Assembly (NCBI GenBank): GCA_965249045.1 | Contig: OZ252213.1 | Span: 186,001-250,000 of the forward strand | Length of the DNA stretch: 64,000 nucleotides | Direction: 5' to 3' | DNA from: Nemesobacter sp965249045 | GTDB lineage: Bacteria > Desulfobacterota_D > UBA1144 > Nemesobacterales > Nemesobacteraceae | Shown: piece after piece, positions 45,853 to 54,459 of the stretch | Layout of the letters: each line of letters begins with the position of its first letter | How positions within the stretch are numbered: the first letter of the stretch is position 1 | Notes under the pieces: generated by a model | The model's database searches: none | The model's input: only the letters and a program-made list of their open reading frames with translations | What the model was told of the DNA's origin: nothing | Position numbers and translations under genes: made by a program

Positions 45853-46728
45853 ATGAACGAACTGCTCGAAAGCTTCATAAAACACATCTCGGACGAAAGA
45901 AACTACTCGGAACACACGGTAAAGGCCTACAGGGGCGATCTTGAGAATTTCCGTGATTTTCTCTTAAAAAAGGCAAAAAAAATCGAGAACACGGACATCG
46001 CGACCATAAACGCGTACATCTCCACCCTCTACGGAAAAAACTCCCCCGCTTCGGTCGAGAGAAAGGTATCGGCGATAAGATCCTTTTTCTCGTTTCTGGT
46101 AAGAAAAGACCTGGTTTCGCAGAATCCCGCGAAACTGGTTCGCACCCCTAAAAAGGAAAGGCACCTCCCGGTGTTTCTGAGCGTGGATGAGGTGTTCAAT
46201 CTCGTTGACGTAAAGGATCCGGGGAAAAACCCGCTTTGCGTGCGCGACAGGGCGATTCTCGAGCTTCTTTACTCAAGCGGTCTTCGGGTAAGCGAGCTCG
46301 CGGGAGCCACCCTCGCCGACATAAGCATCGGAGAGGCGATAATAAGGGTGCGCGGAAAGGGAAACAAGGAGAGAATCGTTCCCGTGGGCTCAAAGGCGCT
46401 TTCTGCCCTCGGGCAATATCTTGACATAAGGGCGAAGTTAAAACCCGTATCCGACCATATATTCCTTAACTCAAGGGGAGGCGGGATAACCACGAGAAGC
46501 CTCGCGCGGATAATAAAAAAATACGGGCTTCTCTCCGGGATATCGAAGAACGTAAGCCCCCACGTGCTCCGGCACTCGTTTGCGACCCATCTGCTCGCGG
46601 GCGGCGCGGACCTCCGCGCGATCCAGGAGATGCTCGGCCACGCAAGTCTCTCGACGACCCAGAGATACACCCATCTATCGGTTGAGCGTATAATGGAAGT
46701 GTACGACAAGACCCACCCGAACGCTTAG
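45853..46728 (+). CDS. xerC: Tyrosine recombinase XerC
   Basis: The 291-residue protein has a core-binding domain (residues 1-95, with YSEHTVKAYRGDLENF) and a catalytic domain with Arg in SSGLRVSEL, HVLRHSFATHL, GHASLSTTQRYTHLS and the Tyr nucleophile in the last motif. It resolves chromosome dimers at dif. It is followed 24 bases later by hslV and then hslU, a common gene order, and may be co-transcribed with them. Confidence 0.94.
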   Translation: MNELLESFIKHISDERNYSEHTVKAYRGDLENFRDFLLKKAKKIENTDIATINAYISTLYGKNSPASVERKVSAIRSFFSFLVRKDLVSQNPAKLVRTPKKERHLPVFLSVDEVFNLVDVKDPGKNPLCVRDRAILELLYSSGLRVSELAGATLADISIGEAIIRVRGKGNKERIVPVGSKALSALGQYLDIRAKLKPVSDHIFLNSRGGGITTRSLARIIKKYGLLSGISKNVSPHVLRHSFATHLLAGGADLRAIQEMLGHASLSTTQRYTHLSVERIMEVYDKTHPNA

Positions 46729-46752
46729 GCGCCGGGAGGAGAAGGAAAAACC

Positions 46753-47289
46753 ATGAGCAAGTTTCACGGAACCACGATACTCTGCGTTAAAAAAGACGAC
46801 CGGGTGGCGCTCGGGGGCGACGGCCAGGTGACCATGGGGTCAACCGCGGTAAAACATAACGCGAACAAGATAAGGAAGATGTACGGCGGGAAGATCTGCG
46901 CCGGCTTTGCGGGCTCAACGGCAGACGCCATAACGCTTTTTGACAAGTTCGAGGGGAAGCTTGAGGAATTCCCGAGCAACCTGCAGCGCGCCGCGGTCGA
47001 GCTTGCAAAGGAATGGAGAACAGACAGGATCCTAAGAAGACTCGAGGCCCTGCTTATAGTCGCAAACTCTGAAACCATGCTGATAATCTCGGGAAGCGGA
47101 GACATAATAGAGCCTGACGACAACGTGATAGCCATAGGATCGGGAGGTCCTTTCGCACAGGCGGCCGCACTTGCGCTTGCGAAGCACTCCCCGCTTTCCG
47201 CTCGGGAAATAGTCGAGCGCTCCCTTGAGATCGCAGCCGGCATCTGCATTTACACAAACAGCCACATATCCATAGAGGAAATAAAATAA
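46753..47289 (+). CDS. hslV: ATP-dependent protease subunit HslV
   Basis: The 178-residue peptidase has MSKFHG before the mature N-terminal Thr of TTILCVKK, the catalytic nucleophile. GGDGQVTMG and AGSTADAITLFDKFEGKL are the usual HslV motifs, and GSGGPFAQAAA lies near the end. Six subunits stack as rings with HslU and degrade unfolded proteins in the cytoplasm. GGAGG precedes the start. The stop codon abuts the hslU ATG. Confidence 0.97.
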   Translation: MSKFHGTTILCVKKDDRVALGGDGQVTMGSTAVKHNANKIRKMYGGKICAGFAGSTADAITLFDKFEGKLEEFPSNLQRAAVELAKEWRTDRILRRLEALLIVANSETMLIISGSGDIIEPDDNVIAIGSGGPFAQAAALALAKHSPLSAREIVERSLEIAAGICIYTNSHISIEEIK

Positions 47290-48618
47290 ATGTTCAGAGA
47301 ATCCTATCTCACCCCAAGGGAAATAGTCTCGGAACTCGACAAGTACATAGTCGGACAAAACATGGCTAAAAGGGCCGTCGGCGTGGCCCTTAGAAACAGG
47401 TGGAGAAGACAGAAAGTCTCCCCTGAGCTAAGAGACGAAATCTCACCCAAAAACATCCTGATGATGGGGCCCACGGGGGTGGGTAAAACCGAAATAGCCC
47501 GCAGGCTGGCAAAACTCGCCCAGGCGCCCTTCGTAAAGGTCGAGGCATCGAAATTCACCGAGGTCGGCTACGTGGGGCGGGACGTTGAGTCGATGATAAG
47601 GGACTTAACGGAGATAGCCGTCAACATGGTCACCGAGGAGGAGACCATTTTCGTTACCACGAGGGCAAAAGAGCTTGCAGAGGACAAGCTGATTGACCTG
47701 CTCGTTCCGACGCGCCAGGATGACGAGGCGGAAACGGACATGAGCGAGACCAAAAAGAAGATGAGAAAGCTTCTTTGGGACGGAAAGCTTGACAAAAGGG
47801 AGGTAGAGATAGAGATAACGGCAAGGTCCCTTCCGATACAGGTGTTCAGCCAGGCGGGAGTGGAAGAGATGGACCCCGGCATCTCCGAGATGATCGGAAG
47901 CCTCATGCCCAAAAAATCCAAGGTAAGAAAAGTAAAGGTGCCCGAAGCCCTGGATATTCTCACAGAAGAAGAAGCCCGCAGGCTAATAGACATGGACAAG
48001 GTAACCCAGCTTGCCTTAGAGAGAACGGAGAACTCGGGGATAATCTTTATAGACGAGATAGACAAGGTCGCCGGGAAAAACGGTGTTTCAGGCCCGGATG
48101 TTTCAAGGGAGGGGGTGCAGAGGGATCTTCTCCCGATAATCGAGGGAAGCAACGTCACCACGAAGCACGGGATGGTTAGAACCGATCACATACTTTTCAT
48201 AGGAGCCGGGGCGTTTCACGTCTCAAAGCCGTCTGATCTCATACCTGAGCTCCAGGGACGTTTCCCCATAAGGGTTGAGCTCGAGGCGCTCACAAAAGAC
48301 GATTTCGTACGTATTCTCACCGAGCCCAAAAATGCCCTTATAAAACAGTACACAGAACTTATGAGAACCGAGGACATAAACCTCGTGTTCAGCCCCGAAG
48401 CGGTAGAAAAAATAGCTGAGACCGCGGCCGAGGTTAACAGTTCCACAGAGAACATCGGGGCCAGAAGGCTTCACACCGTTCTTGAGAAACTACTTGACGA
48501 GATTTCCTTTAACGCTCCGGACATGAAGGAGAAAAAAATCGTTATAGACGAGGGTTACGTCGAGGAGAAAATAGCCGACATCGTCAAGGATAGGGACCTC
48601 AGCAGGTACATACTCTGA
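47290..48618 (+). CDS. hslU: HslU ATPase
   Basis: The 442-residue AAA+ unfoldase has EIVSELDKYIVGQ at the N-terminus, Walker A GPTGVGKT (residues 60-67), the intermediate I domain (about 110-240), Walker B IIFIDEIDK, sensor motifs and the C-terminal RYIL that docks into HslV. It unfolds and feeds substrates to HslV. It starts the base after the hslV stop. Confidence 0.97.
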   Translation: MFRESYLTPREIVSELDKYIVGQNMAKRAVGVALRNRWRRQKVSPELRDEISPKNILMMGPTGVGKTEIARRLAKLAQAPFVKVEASKFTEVGYVGRDVESMIRDLTEIAVNMVTEEETIFVTTRAKELAEDKLIDLLVPTRQDDEAETDMSETKKKMRKLLWDGKLDKREVEIEITARSLPIQVFSQAGVEEMDPGISEMIGSLMPKKSKVRKVKVPEALDILTEEEARRLIDMDKVTQLALERTENSGIIFIDEIDKVAGKNGVSGPDVSREGVQRDLLPIIEGSNVTTKHGMVRTDHILFIGAGAFHVSKPSDLIPELQGRFPIRVELEALTKDDFVRILTEPKNALIKQYTELMRTEDINLVFSPEAVEKIAETAAEVNSSTENIGARRLHTVLEKLLDEISFNAPDMKEKKIVIDEGYVEEKIADIVKDRDLSRYIL

Positions 48619-48624
48619 ACTGCG

Positions 48625-49107
48625 TTACTTATTTGGGAAAGACATTTTAGGATCAACATAAACGTAGTTGATCCACTCATCATGCAGGTGAGCGAAATCT
48701 TTATCCGTGGATAACAACACGGAATTGCTCGCGTAAGCAGTAGCCGCAATCCAAAGGTCGTTCTTACCCATTGGGACAGCAGGCTTGGGAGGCGGAAAAA
48801 TGTGTTCGGGAGAATTCAGATGTTTCCCGTGAGTCCAAGCATCAATAAGCGCGTAAGCGTTCAGAATGCTTTTTTGATTAATATCAAGGGTAGGAAATTC
48901 GTCCAGAACTTCTTCAAGACGTCCCCGTTTTTTCTCCCCCCAACCTCTCTTTTCCGCAAGTGCGAGCAGTTCAGCCTGGCAGATGATCGACGTAAAAACC
49001 ATCGTTTCCTGATCTCCGAGACTGAACTTCGAACGAGCCCATAAAGCCCATGGGGCCTCCCGGACAAACCCAAGCAACATTCCTGTATCCAGAAGAAAGC
49101 GTTTCAT
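48625..49107 (-). CDS. PIN-domain toxin-like protein
   Basis: Taking the start as MKRFLLDTG (49107; an earlier in-frame start at 49122 overlaps the upstream gene's stop) gives a 160-residue PIN domain. FLLDTGMLL holds the first Asp, QAELLALAEKRG the Glu, GKNDLWIAATAY and LLSTDKDF further acidic residues, the metal-binding set of PIN RNases. It lies immediately downstream of the 49119-50048 gene and converges on hslU. The pairing suggests a toxin-antitoxin unit. Confidence 0.82.
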   Translation of the reverse strand: MKRFLLDTGMLLGFVREAPWALWARSKFSLGDQETMVFTSIICQAELLALAEKRGWGEKKRGRLEEVLDEFPTLDINQKSILNAYALIDAWTHGKHLNSPEHIFPPPKPAVPMGKNDLWIAATAYASNSVLLSTDKDFAHLHDEWINYVYVDPKMSFPNK

Positions 49108-49118
49108 AGTTAAAGAAG

Positions 49119-50048
49119 TCAATCAAGCTCAGCCAAAAGTTCCTCAATGGGCTCATCGCCAGGCCACGCGCCCGCAAGGTCCTTGGGATCGGCTACCTGT
49201 GCCGAAGCTCTTAGAACCCTCTCCATATCTTGTTTCCTCGTAGGCATTTCTTCAAAAACCTCGTCACCCTCAACACGAGCGCTTATTTTGCGGGCTTCAA
49301 TCAATCGAGGTTGTCCGTTGACTTTAAAGTGAACTGTGCCCTCTACAGTTGTCGGTTTACCCCAGAGAAAACGCAAGGCTTCAACATCTAAAAAATCGGC
49401 GTTAAGCCGTCCAAGAATGTACGAATTCCTTCCAAGCAGAAGACGAAAACGCCCTCCGCCGTGTTTGATTTCATCAAGCATGCCGGTCACTATGAATGCT
49501 TTGGGAAGCGGGATGTTTTTAACCTGTTCTCTAACCCGTGCACATATACGCTCATCCAGAGTAAACCGCCCTTGTGCCGGACCTTGAGGAACCAATTCAT
49601 AACTAATGCCGGAGATTCCCCCCGATTTGCTGAACTTGAGAATTGCGTCAAGAACGGAATTGTCAAACCGATCCCCCTCGGGGGAATCTGCTCCCGCTTC
49701 TTCAATTGCAAGTGCCGCAAGATCAAGCGCCGTATCATCAAGGCTTGGCTGTTCACGCCAAAAATCATGTTGAGTGAACACATCATAGGCTGTATCACGA
49801 AGACTCGGAGCCTCAAGGTCGATAACCGTAGAACCCTTTTTTAACCCCGTTATCGTAAAATCGACGCTGGCGTTCAGCCATCCGGGTTTTGATCCTCTGC
49901 CTTTGCCCTCACCGGTAGCTGATAACCGGGTAGCTCTCTCCGCCGTCTCAATAAGGGCTTCCACAACACGCAAAAGCCTCTTAGCCTTAATCTGCCCCTC
50001 GTTTTCCGGCAGACCGCTGAGTTGTAACTGATAGCGTTTCATGCTCAT
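49119..50048 (-). CDS. Large partner protein of the PIN protein, unknown family
   Basis: The start at 50048 (MSMKRYQLQLSGLPENEGQI) is chosen for the GAGAGGGG ribosome site upstream. The 309-residue protein has a barrel-like region with GGGRFRLLLGRNS...LGRLNADFLDVEALRFLWGKP and VHFKVNGQPRLIEARKI. The acidic end AGAWPGDEPIEELLAELD looks like the toxin-binding tail of PIN antitoxins. Ordinary VapB antitoxins have 70-90 residues, so this is far larger. It ends 11 bases before the PIN start. Family not recognised. Confidence 0.7.
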   Translation of the reverse strand: MSMKRYQLQLSGLPENEGQIKAKRLLRVVEALIETAERATRLSATGEGKGRGSKPGWLNASVDFTITGLKKGSTVIDLEAPSLRDTAYDVFTQHDFWREQPSLDDTALDLAALAIEEAGADSPEGDRFDNSVLDAILKFSKSGGISGISYELVPQGPAQGRFTLDERICARVREQVKNIPLPKAFIVTGMLDEIKHGGGRFRLLLGRNSYILGRLNADFLDVEALRFLWGKPTTVEGTVHFKVNGQPRLIEARKISARVEGDEVFEEMPTRKQDMERVLRASAQVADPKDLAGAWPGDEPIEELLAELD

Positions 50049-50295
50049 TGCAAACACCCCTCTCACAAGGTTTCAGATGATAACAGATTCTGAACAATAC
50101 GGGTTGTTTTGGCAAATCACAAAACTAGTTTTAAAATTCAACTTGTTTGTTGAAGAATCTTTCGATTTTTTGCTGATGAGTGTATTCTGAACTGCGGAAC
50201 AGAATAAAAAACATCTCAAGTAATACCGCTTCCCGGAGATTGTCATAACCTTCGCTTTTGGTTAGATTTTTCACGAAAAAGTCCTTGGAGCCCAA

Positions 50296-51771
50296 ATGGA
50301 TTTCAAAAACTACGATACGGAAGGCTTTTACGACGAGGTCTTCGAGGACGGCGCCGTCCCGCACGAGTGGACCCGTTTTCTCACCGACAAGATAGAAAGC
50401 CTCTCCGGCGGAGAGCTTATCGAAAGGCAGAAAGCCGCCGAGATGAACCTGTTCGAGATGGGGGTCACCTTCACCCTCTACTCGGAAAAAAAGAAAGGTT
50501 CAGAGGAAAACATCTTCCCATTCGATATAATCCCGAGAATAGTGTCGGCCGAGGACTGGGAGCTGCTAGAAAGGGGCCTCAAGCAGAGAATCCACGCGCT
50601 TAACCTCTTCATAGACGACATATACAACGACCGGAAGATCCTGAGGGACAAGGTGGTCCCGAAGGAACTCATCCTCTCAAGCAGGGAGTTTCGCCTCGAC
50701 TGCGTGGGTTTTTCTCCGCCGAAAAAGATCTGGTGCCATATCACGGGAACGGACCTCATAAGACACTCAGACGGAAACTTCTACATCCTCGAAGACAACC
50801 TCCGTTCCCCCTCCGGCGTCTCCTACGTGCTTGAGAACCGGGAGCTTCTGAAACGAACCTTCCCAAAGGTGTTCGACGCGGTTGAGATAATGCCCATAAG
50901 TGATTACGGGCTCCACCTCCTAGACACGCTCCAGTACCTGCTCTCCGACAGAACCGTAAACCCCAAGGTAGTGCTGCTCACCCCGGGTATCTACAACTCG
51001 GCCTACTTCGAGCACTCGTTTCTCGCAAAGGAGATGGGAATAGAGCTTGTCGAGGGAAGGGATCTCGTTGTAGTCGATAATTTCGTTCACCTGAAAACCA
51101 CCAAGGGACTTGAAAAAGTGGACGTCATCTACAGACGGATAAACGACAATTTCCTCGACCCGCAGGTGTTCCGCCCGGATTCGGTGCTTGGAGTTCCGGG
51201 GCTTTTCAGCGCCTACAAGGCAGGAAACGTCGCCATAGCGAACGCCCCAGGAGGAGGAGTGGCCGACGACAAGATAATATACGCCTACGTTGAGAAGATA
51301 ATAAAGTACTACCTCGGGGAAGACCCCGTGATCCCGAACGTGCCGACGTACATCTGCGAGGAGGATGAAGCCAGGAAATACGTGCTTGACAATATCGAGA
51401 AGCTGGTCGTAAAGCCCGCAAACGAATCGGGAGGATACGGAATAGTGTTCGGGCCCAAGGCAACGAAGGAAGAACTTGCCCAGGCGAAAAGAAACATAAA
51501 AGCCGATCCAAGAAACTACATAGCCCAGAAGACAATGTCTCTTTCCCGGGCTCCCGTAATAGCCGACGATCACTTCGAGGGACGCCACGTCGATTTAAGA
51601 CCCTTTATTCTCTACGGAGAAGACATATTCGTTCTGCCTGGAGGCCTCACCAGGGTGGCTCTCCGCAAAGGTTCAATGATAGTTAATTCGTCCCAGGGCG
51701 GGGGAAGCAAGGACACATGGGTTCTTGCTCCCGGAAAGAACAACAGGGGACGGGGAGATAAAAAATCCTAA
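50296..51771 (+). CDS. Circularly permuted ATP-grasp protein
   Basis: The 491-residue protein matches the circularly permuted ATP-grasp type 2 family (PF14403), with LEDNLRSPSGVSYVLENR, VDVIYRRINDNFLDP, NAPGGGVADDKIIYAYV, VVKPANESGGYGIVFGP, and DLRPFILYGEDIFVLPGGLTRVAL. It should use ATP to make an amide or peptide bond. It heads the classic Anbu cluster: ATP-grasp, alpha-E, protease and transglutaminase. An AT-rich 229-base gap upstream (50067-50295) holds the promoter. Confidence 0.92.
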   Translation: MDFKNYDTEGFYDEVFEDGAVPHEWTRFLTDKIESLSGGELIERQKAAEMNLFEMGVTFTLYSEKKKGSEENIFPFDIIPRIVSAEDWELLERGLKQRIHALNLFIDDIYNDRKILRDKVVPKELILSSREFRLDCVGFSPPKKIWCHITGTDLIRHSDGNFYILEDNLRSPSGVSYVLENRELLKRTFPKVFDAVEIMPISDYGLHLLDTLQYLLSDRTVNPKVVLLTPGIYNSAYFEHSFLAKEMGIELVEGRDLVVVDNFVHLKTTKGLEKVDVIYRRINDNFLDPQVFRPDSVLGVPGLFSAYKAGNVAIANAPGGGVADDKIIYAYVEKIIKYYLGEDPVIPNVPTYICEEDEARKYVLDNIEKLVVKPANESGGYGIVFGPKATKEELAQAKRNIKADPRNYIAQKTMSLSRAPVIADDHFEGRHVDLRPFILYGEDIFVLPGGLTRVALRKGSMIVNSSQGGGSKDTWVLAPGKNNRGRGDKKS

Positions 51772-51797
51772 GCCGCGTCGCAGAATCGATATACTGG

Positions 51798-52745
51798 ATG
51801 AGCCGCTACGCCGAGCGCGCGGGAAACACCGCGAGGCTTATAAGCGTTAACCTCGGCCTTGCGATCGACATCCACGACTCGGTGGAGCAGGAGTGGGATC
51901 CCATAGTAAGGGTTACGGGGGACATGGAGCTTTTCAGAAGCCTCTACGGCAGCGCAACCCGGGAGAACGTAATAAACTTCATGGTTCTTGACGAAAACAA
52001 CCCGAACTCCATCATCTCCTGCGTTAACCACGCCAGGGAGAACGCAAGCTCGGTAAGGGAGATAATTTCCTCTGAGATGTGGCTTCTCATAAACCGCTTC
52101 TACCACAGGCTAAACGGCGATGAGGCCAAGGAGAAACTGCTCGACAATCCCGGCAGGTTCTGCGAAGTGTCGAAAGTGCAGAGCCTTCTTTTTCACGGGT
52201 CGGGGTACATAAGCATATCCCATGGGGAGGCTTGGCATTTCTCGGAACTTGGAAAACAGATGGAGCGGGCAGATAACACCTCTAGAATCCTTGACGTCAA
52301 GTACTACACCCTGCTTCCCAAGGCGGAACTCATAGGAACGTCGATAGACAACATGCAGTGGATAGCGCTCCTGAAATCAACAAGCGCCCTTGAGACCTAT
52401 AAGGCGAAGCACCAGCAGATATCGATAGAGAACGTGCTTAACTTTCTCATCCTTGAGAACCAGTTTCCCCGCTCGATAATCTACTGCGTCGCGCGGGCCG
52501 ATGAGTCTCTTCACTGCATATCGAACAGCCCGGCGGGCTCCTACAACAACGAAACCGAAAAGCAGATGGGAAGACTTCTCTCAGATCTTCGGTTCATAAG
52601 CGTCGAGGAGATAATAGACCACGGCATGCATCAGTACCTAAAGAGCTTCCAGTCTCATATAAACGACGTCGGAAACTGCATATACGACGATTACTTCAGC
52701 TATTCGGTAAAAGACAGCAGCCTGCCGGGCTTTGACGATATCTGA
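51798..52745 (+). CDS. Alpha-E domain protein
   Basis: The 315-residue protein begins MSRYAERAGNTARLI and is an all-helical alpha-E domain (PF04168) with EQEWDPIV-like and LRSPRSIIYCV-like segments (QFPRSIIYCVARADES). Family members normally start LSRVAESIYW. These residues are encoded just upstream (51768-51797) in frame, with GGGGAG before an AUC codon at 51765 but no ATG, GTG or TTG, so the true start may be a rare one inside the previous gene's end. It works with the ATP-grasp protein in the Anbu cluster. Confidence 0.9.
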   Translation: MSRYAERAGNTARLISVNLGLAIDIHDSVEQEWDPIVRVTGDMELFRSLYGSATRENVINFMVLDENNPNSIISCVNHARENASSVREIISSEMWLLINRFYHRLNGDEAKEKLLDNPGRFCEVSKVQSLLFHGSGYISISHGEAWHFSELGKQMERADNTSRILDVKYYTLLPKAELIGTSIDNMQWIALLKSTSALETYKAKHQQISIENVLNFLILENQFPRSIIYCVARADESLHCISNSPAGSYNNETEKQMGRLLSDLRFISVEEIIDHGMHQYLKSFQSHINDVGNCIYDDYFSYSVKDSSLPGFDDI

Positions 52746-52759
52746 GAGGGAGAAACAAA

Positions 52760-53497
52760 ATGACTTTCTGCGTGGGAATGAGACTAAAAGAAGGGATAAT
52801 CGGACTTGCCGATAACCTCATAATAACGGGAAACGAAGCCATACGGGCAAAGAAGGTCACTACTCACAGGTCCGGGGAAAACTCCTTTTTCCTTATGACA
52901 TCGGGACTTCGCTCCGCGAGGGACAAGACGATCACCTACCTCGATGAGGCCCTCGAGCACTCAGATGAACCCCTTGACCGCCTCTACAAGGCCGTGAACC
53001 TGTTCTCAAGGGAGCTTCGGAGGGTAAAGGAGGAAGACGGAGAGGCGCTTTCCGAATCCGGGCTTTCCTTCAACATGTACTCCATAATAGGAGGACAGTT
53101 CGAAAAAGACCCGGAGCCCCAGCTTTTCCTGGTCTACCCCCAGGGCAACTGGATCAACGTGGGGACCACCTCTCCCTACGTTATAATAGACGAGTCGAAA
53201 TACGGAAAACCGATCATAAAAAGGACCCTTACCTACGACACAAGTCTCGACACCGCGCTTCGCATCGCGTACCTGGCGTTTGATTCAAGTCGCATAAACG
53301 CCATAGACGTCGATTTTCCCATAGACATTATGGTCTACAGAACCAATTCTTTCTGCCTCGAGCAGTACAGCTTCACCGAAAACGAACTGGCGGACATATC
53401 CGAGTGGTGGCAGGAGAGACTTAGAAAATCGGCCGAAGAAATGCCCGCCGAATGGGTAAAAAAGGTTCTTAACGGAAACCCGCAAAGTGCTTCTTAG
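52760..53497 (+). CDS. Anbu-type proteasome-related protease
   Basis: The 245-residue protein starts MTFCVGMRLKEGIIGLADN, with Thr2 as the expected N-terminal nucleophile after Met removal, an Asp at residue 18 and a Lys in RAKKV. This is the catalytic triad of Anbu (bacterial proteasome homologue). RTNSFCLEQYSF and a C-terminal helix follow. It self-assembles and degrades peptides. The gene order with ATP-grasp, alpha-E and transglutaminase is conserved. The substrate is unknown. Confidence 0.9.
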   Translation: MTFCVGMRLKEGIIGLADNLIITGNEAIRAKKVTTHRSGENSFFLMTSGLRSARDKTITYLDEALEHSDEPLDRLYKAVNLFSRELRRVKEEDGEALSESGLSFNMYSIIGGQFEKDPEPQLFLVYPQGNWINVGTTSPYVIIDESKYGKPIIKRTLTYDTSLDTALRIAYLAFDSSRINAIDVDFPIDIMVYRTNSFCLEQYSFTENELADISEWWQERLRKSAEEMPAEWVKKVLNGNPQSAS

Positions 53498-54368
53498 CAT
53501 AGACCACAACACGACCTACTCCTACGGAAAAAAAGTCGTTCTGGCCCCACACACCGTGAGACTTCATCCAAGAGATGACGCCTCGCAGAGGACCCGTTTT
53601 TTCTCCCTTAAAACCGATCCTTCCGAAGCGGGAAGAAGCGTAAACTCAGACCTTGACGGGAACACCACTGTGACCCTATGGTTTGCGGGGGAATCCGAGC
53701 GCCTGGTAATCGATACCCACTGTATCGTTGAAACGCTCAGGGGAAACCCATTTGATTTCGTAGCCTCAGACGCAAGTTTCCTTGATCTGCCGATGCAATA
53801 TCCACGGGAGCAGAAGGCCTCTCTTCGCCCGTACACAGCAGTGAGCAAAAAAACCGCCCTGGCGGTCTCAGAACTTCGCGAAACGATTCTTTCGCAGACC
53901 CGGGGGAGGACCACGGATTTTATTCTCACCCTCTGCGGGTACATACACAAGAACTTTCCCCATGTGGTGAGGGACTACGGCGCCCCTTGGCCCCCCGAGA
54001 GGACTCTCATGGAAAAAAGGGGGTCTTGCAGGGATCTCGTGGAGCTTTTCGCAAGCGTCTGCCGCTCGGCGGGGCTCGCGTGCAGACACGTAAGCGGCTA
54101 CGCGCTTAGCAAGAGGAGAAAAAGAGGTGACGAGCTTCACGCCTGGGCAGAAGTCTACATCCCGGGCGGAGGATGGAGGGGATATGATCCTTCGTCGGGT
54201 CTTGCGGTCTCTGACCGCCACGTCGCGGTCGCAAGCGGGGCTAACCACGAACTTATCTCCCCCGTTTCGGGAAGTTTCTACGGGGATGGCGCACGAACCG
54301 AGCTTCAGTTCAAAATCAGGGTAAAGGAAACGGGGAAGCGGGAAAAAAAAGCGCTGGGACTCCTTTAA
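53487..54368 (+). CDS. Transglutaminase-like cysteine peptidase
   Basis: The 293-residue protein begins with GTG 53487 inside the end of the Anbu gene. An N-terminal beta domain (TTYSYGKKVVLAPHTVRLHP) precedes the transglutaminase core: Cys in KRGSCRDLVELFASVCRSAG, His in ELHAWAEVYIPG, Asp in GYDPSSGLAV. It may cleave or crosslink the amide bond made by the ATP-grasp protein. It is the last gene of the cluster; the next 90 bases hold no clear terminator. Confidence 0.93.
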   Translation: MLLSIDHNTTYSYGKKVVLAPHTVRLHPRDDASQRTRFFSLKTDPSEAGRSVNSDLDGNTTVTLWFAGESERLVIDTHCIVETLRGNPFDFVASDASFLDLPMQYPREQKASLRPYTAVSKKTALAVSELRETILSQTRGRTTDFILTLCGYIHKNFPHVVRDYGAPWPPERTLMEKRGSCRDLVELFASVCRSAGLACRHVSGYALSKRRKRGDELHAWAEVYIPGGGWRGYDPSSGLAVSDRHVAVASGANHELISPVSGSFYGDGARTELQFKIRVKETGKREKKALGLL

Positions 54369-54459
54369 ATACCCAAGCATTTACTTCTGCCAAGTCCGCC
54401 CTAAAAAGCCCTGCACCCAGAACCTGATTCATGCTATAATGGAAATTTGATGGAATAAG

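Noticed and set aside
54369..54459. Terminator after the transglutaminase gene
   Set aside because: No stem followed by a T-run could be found.
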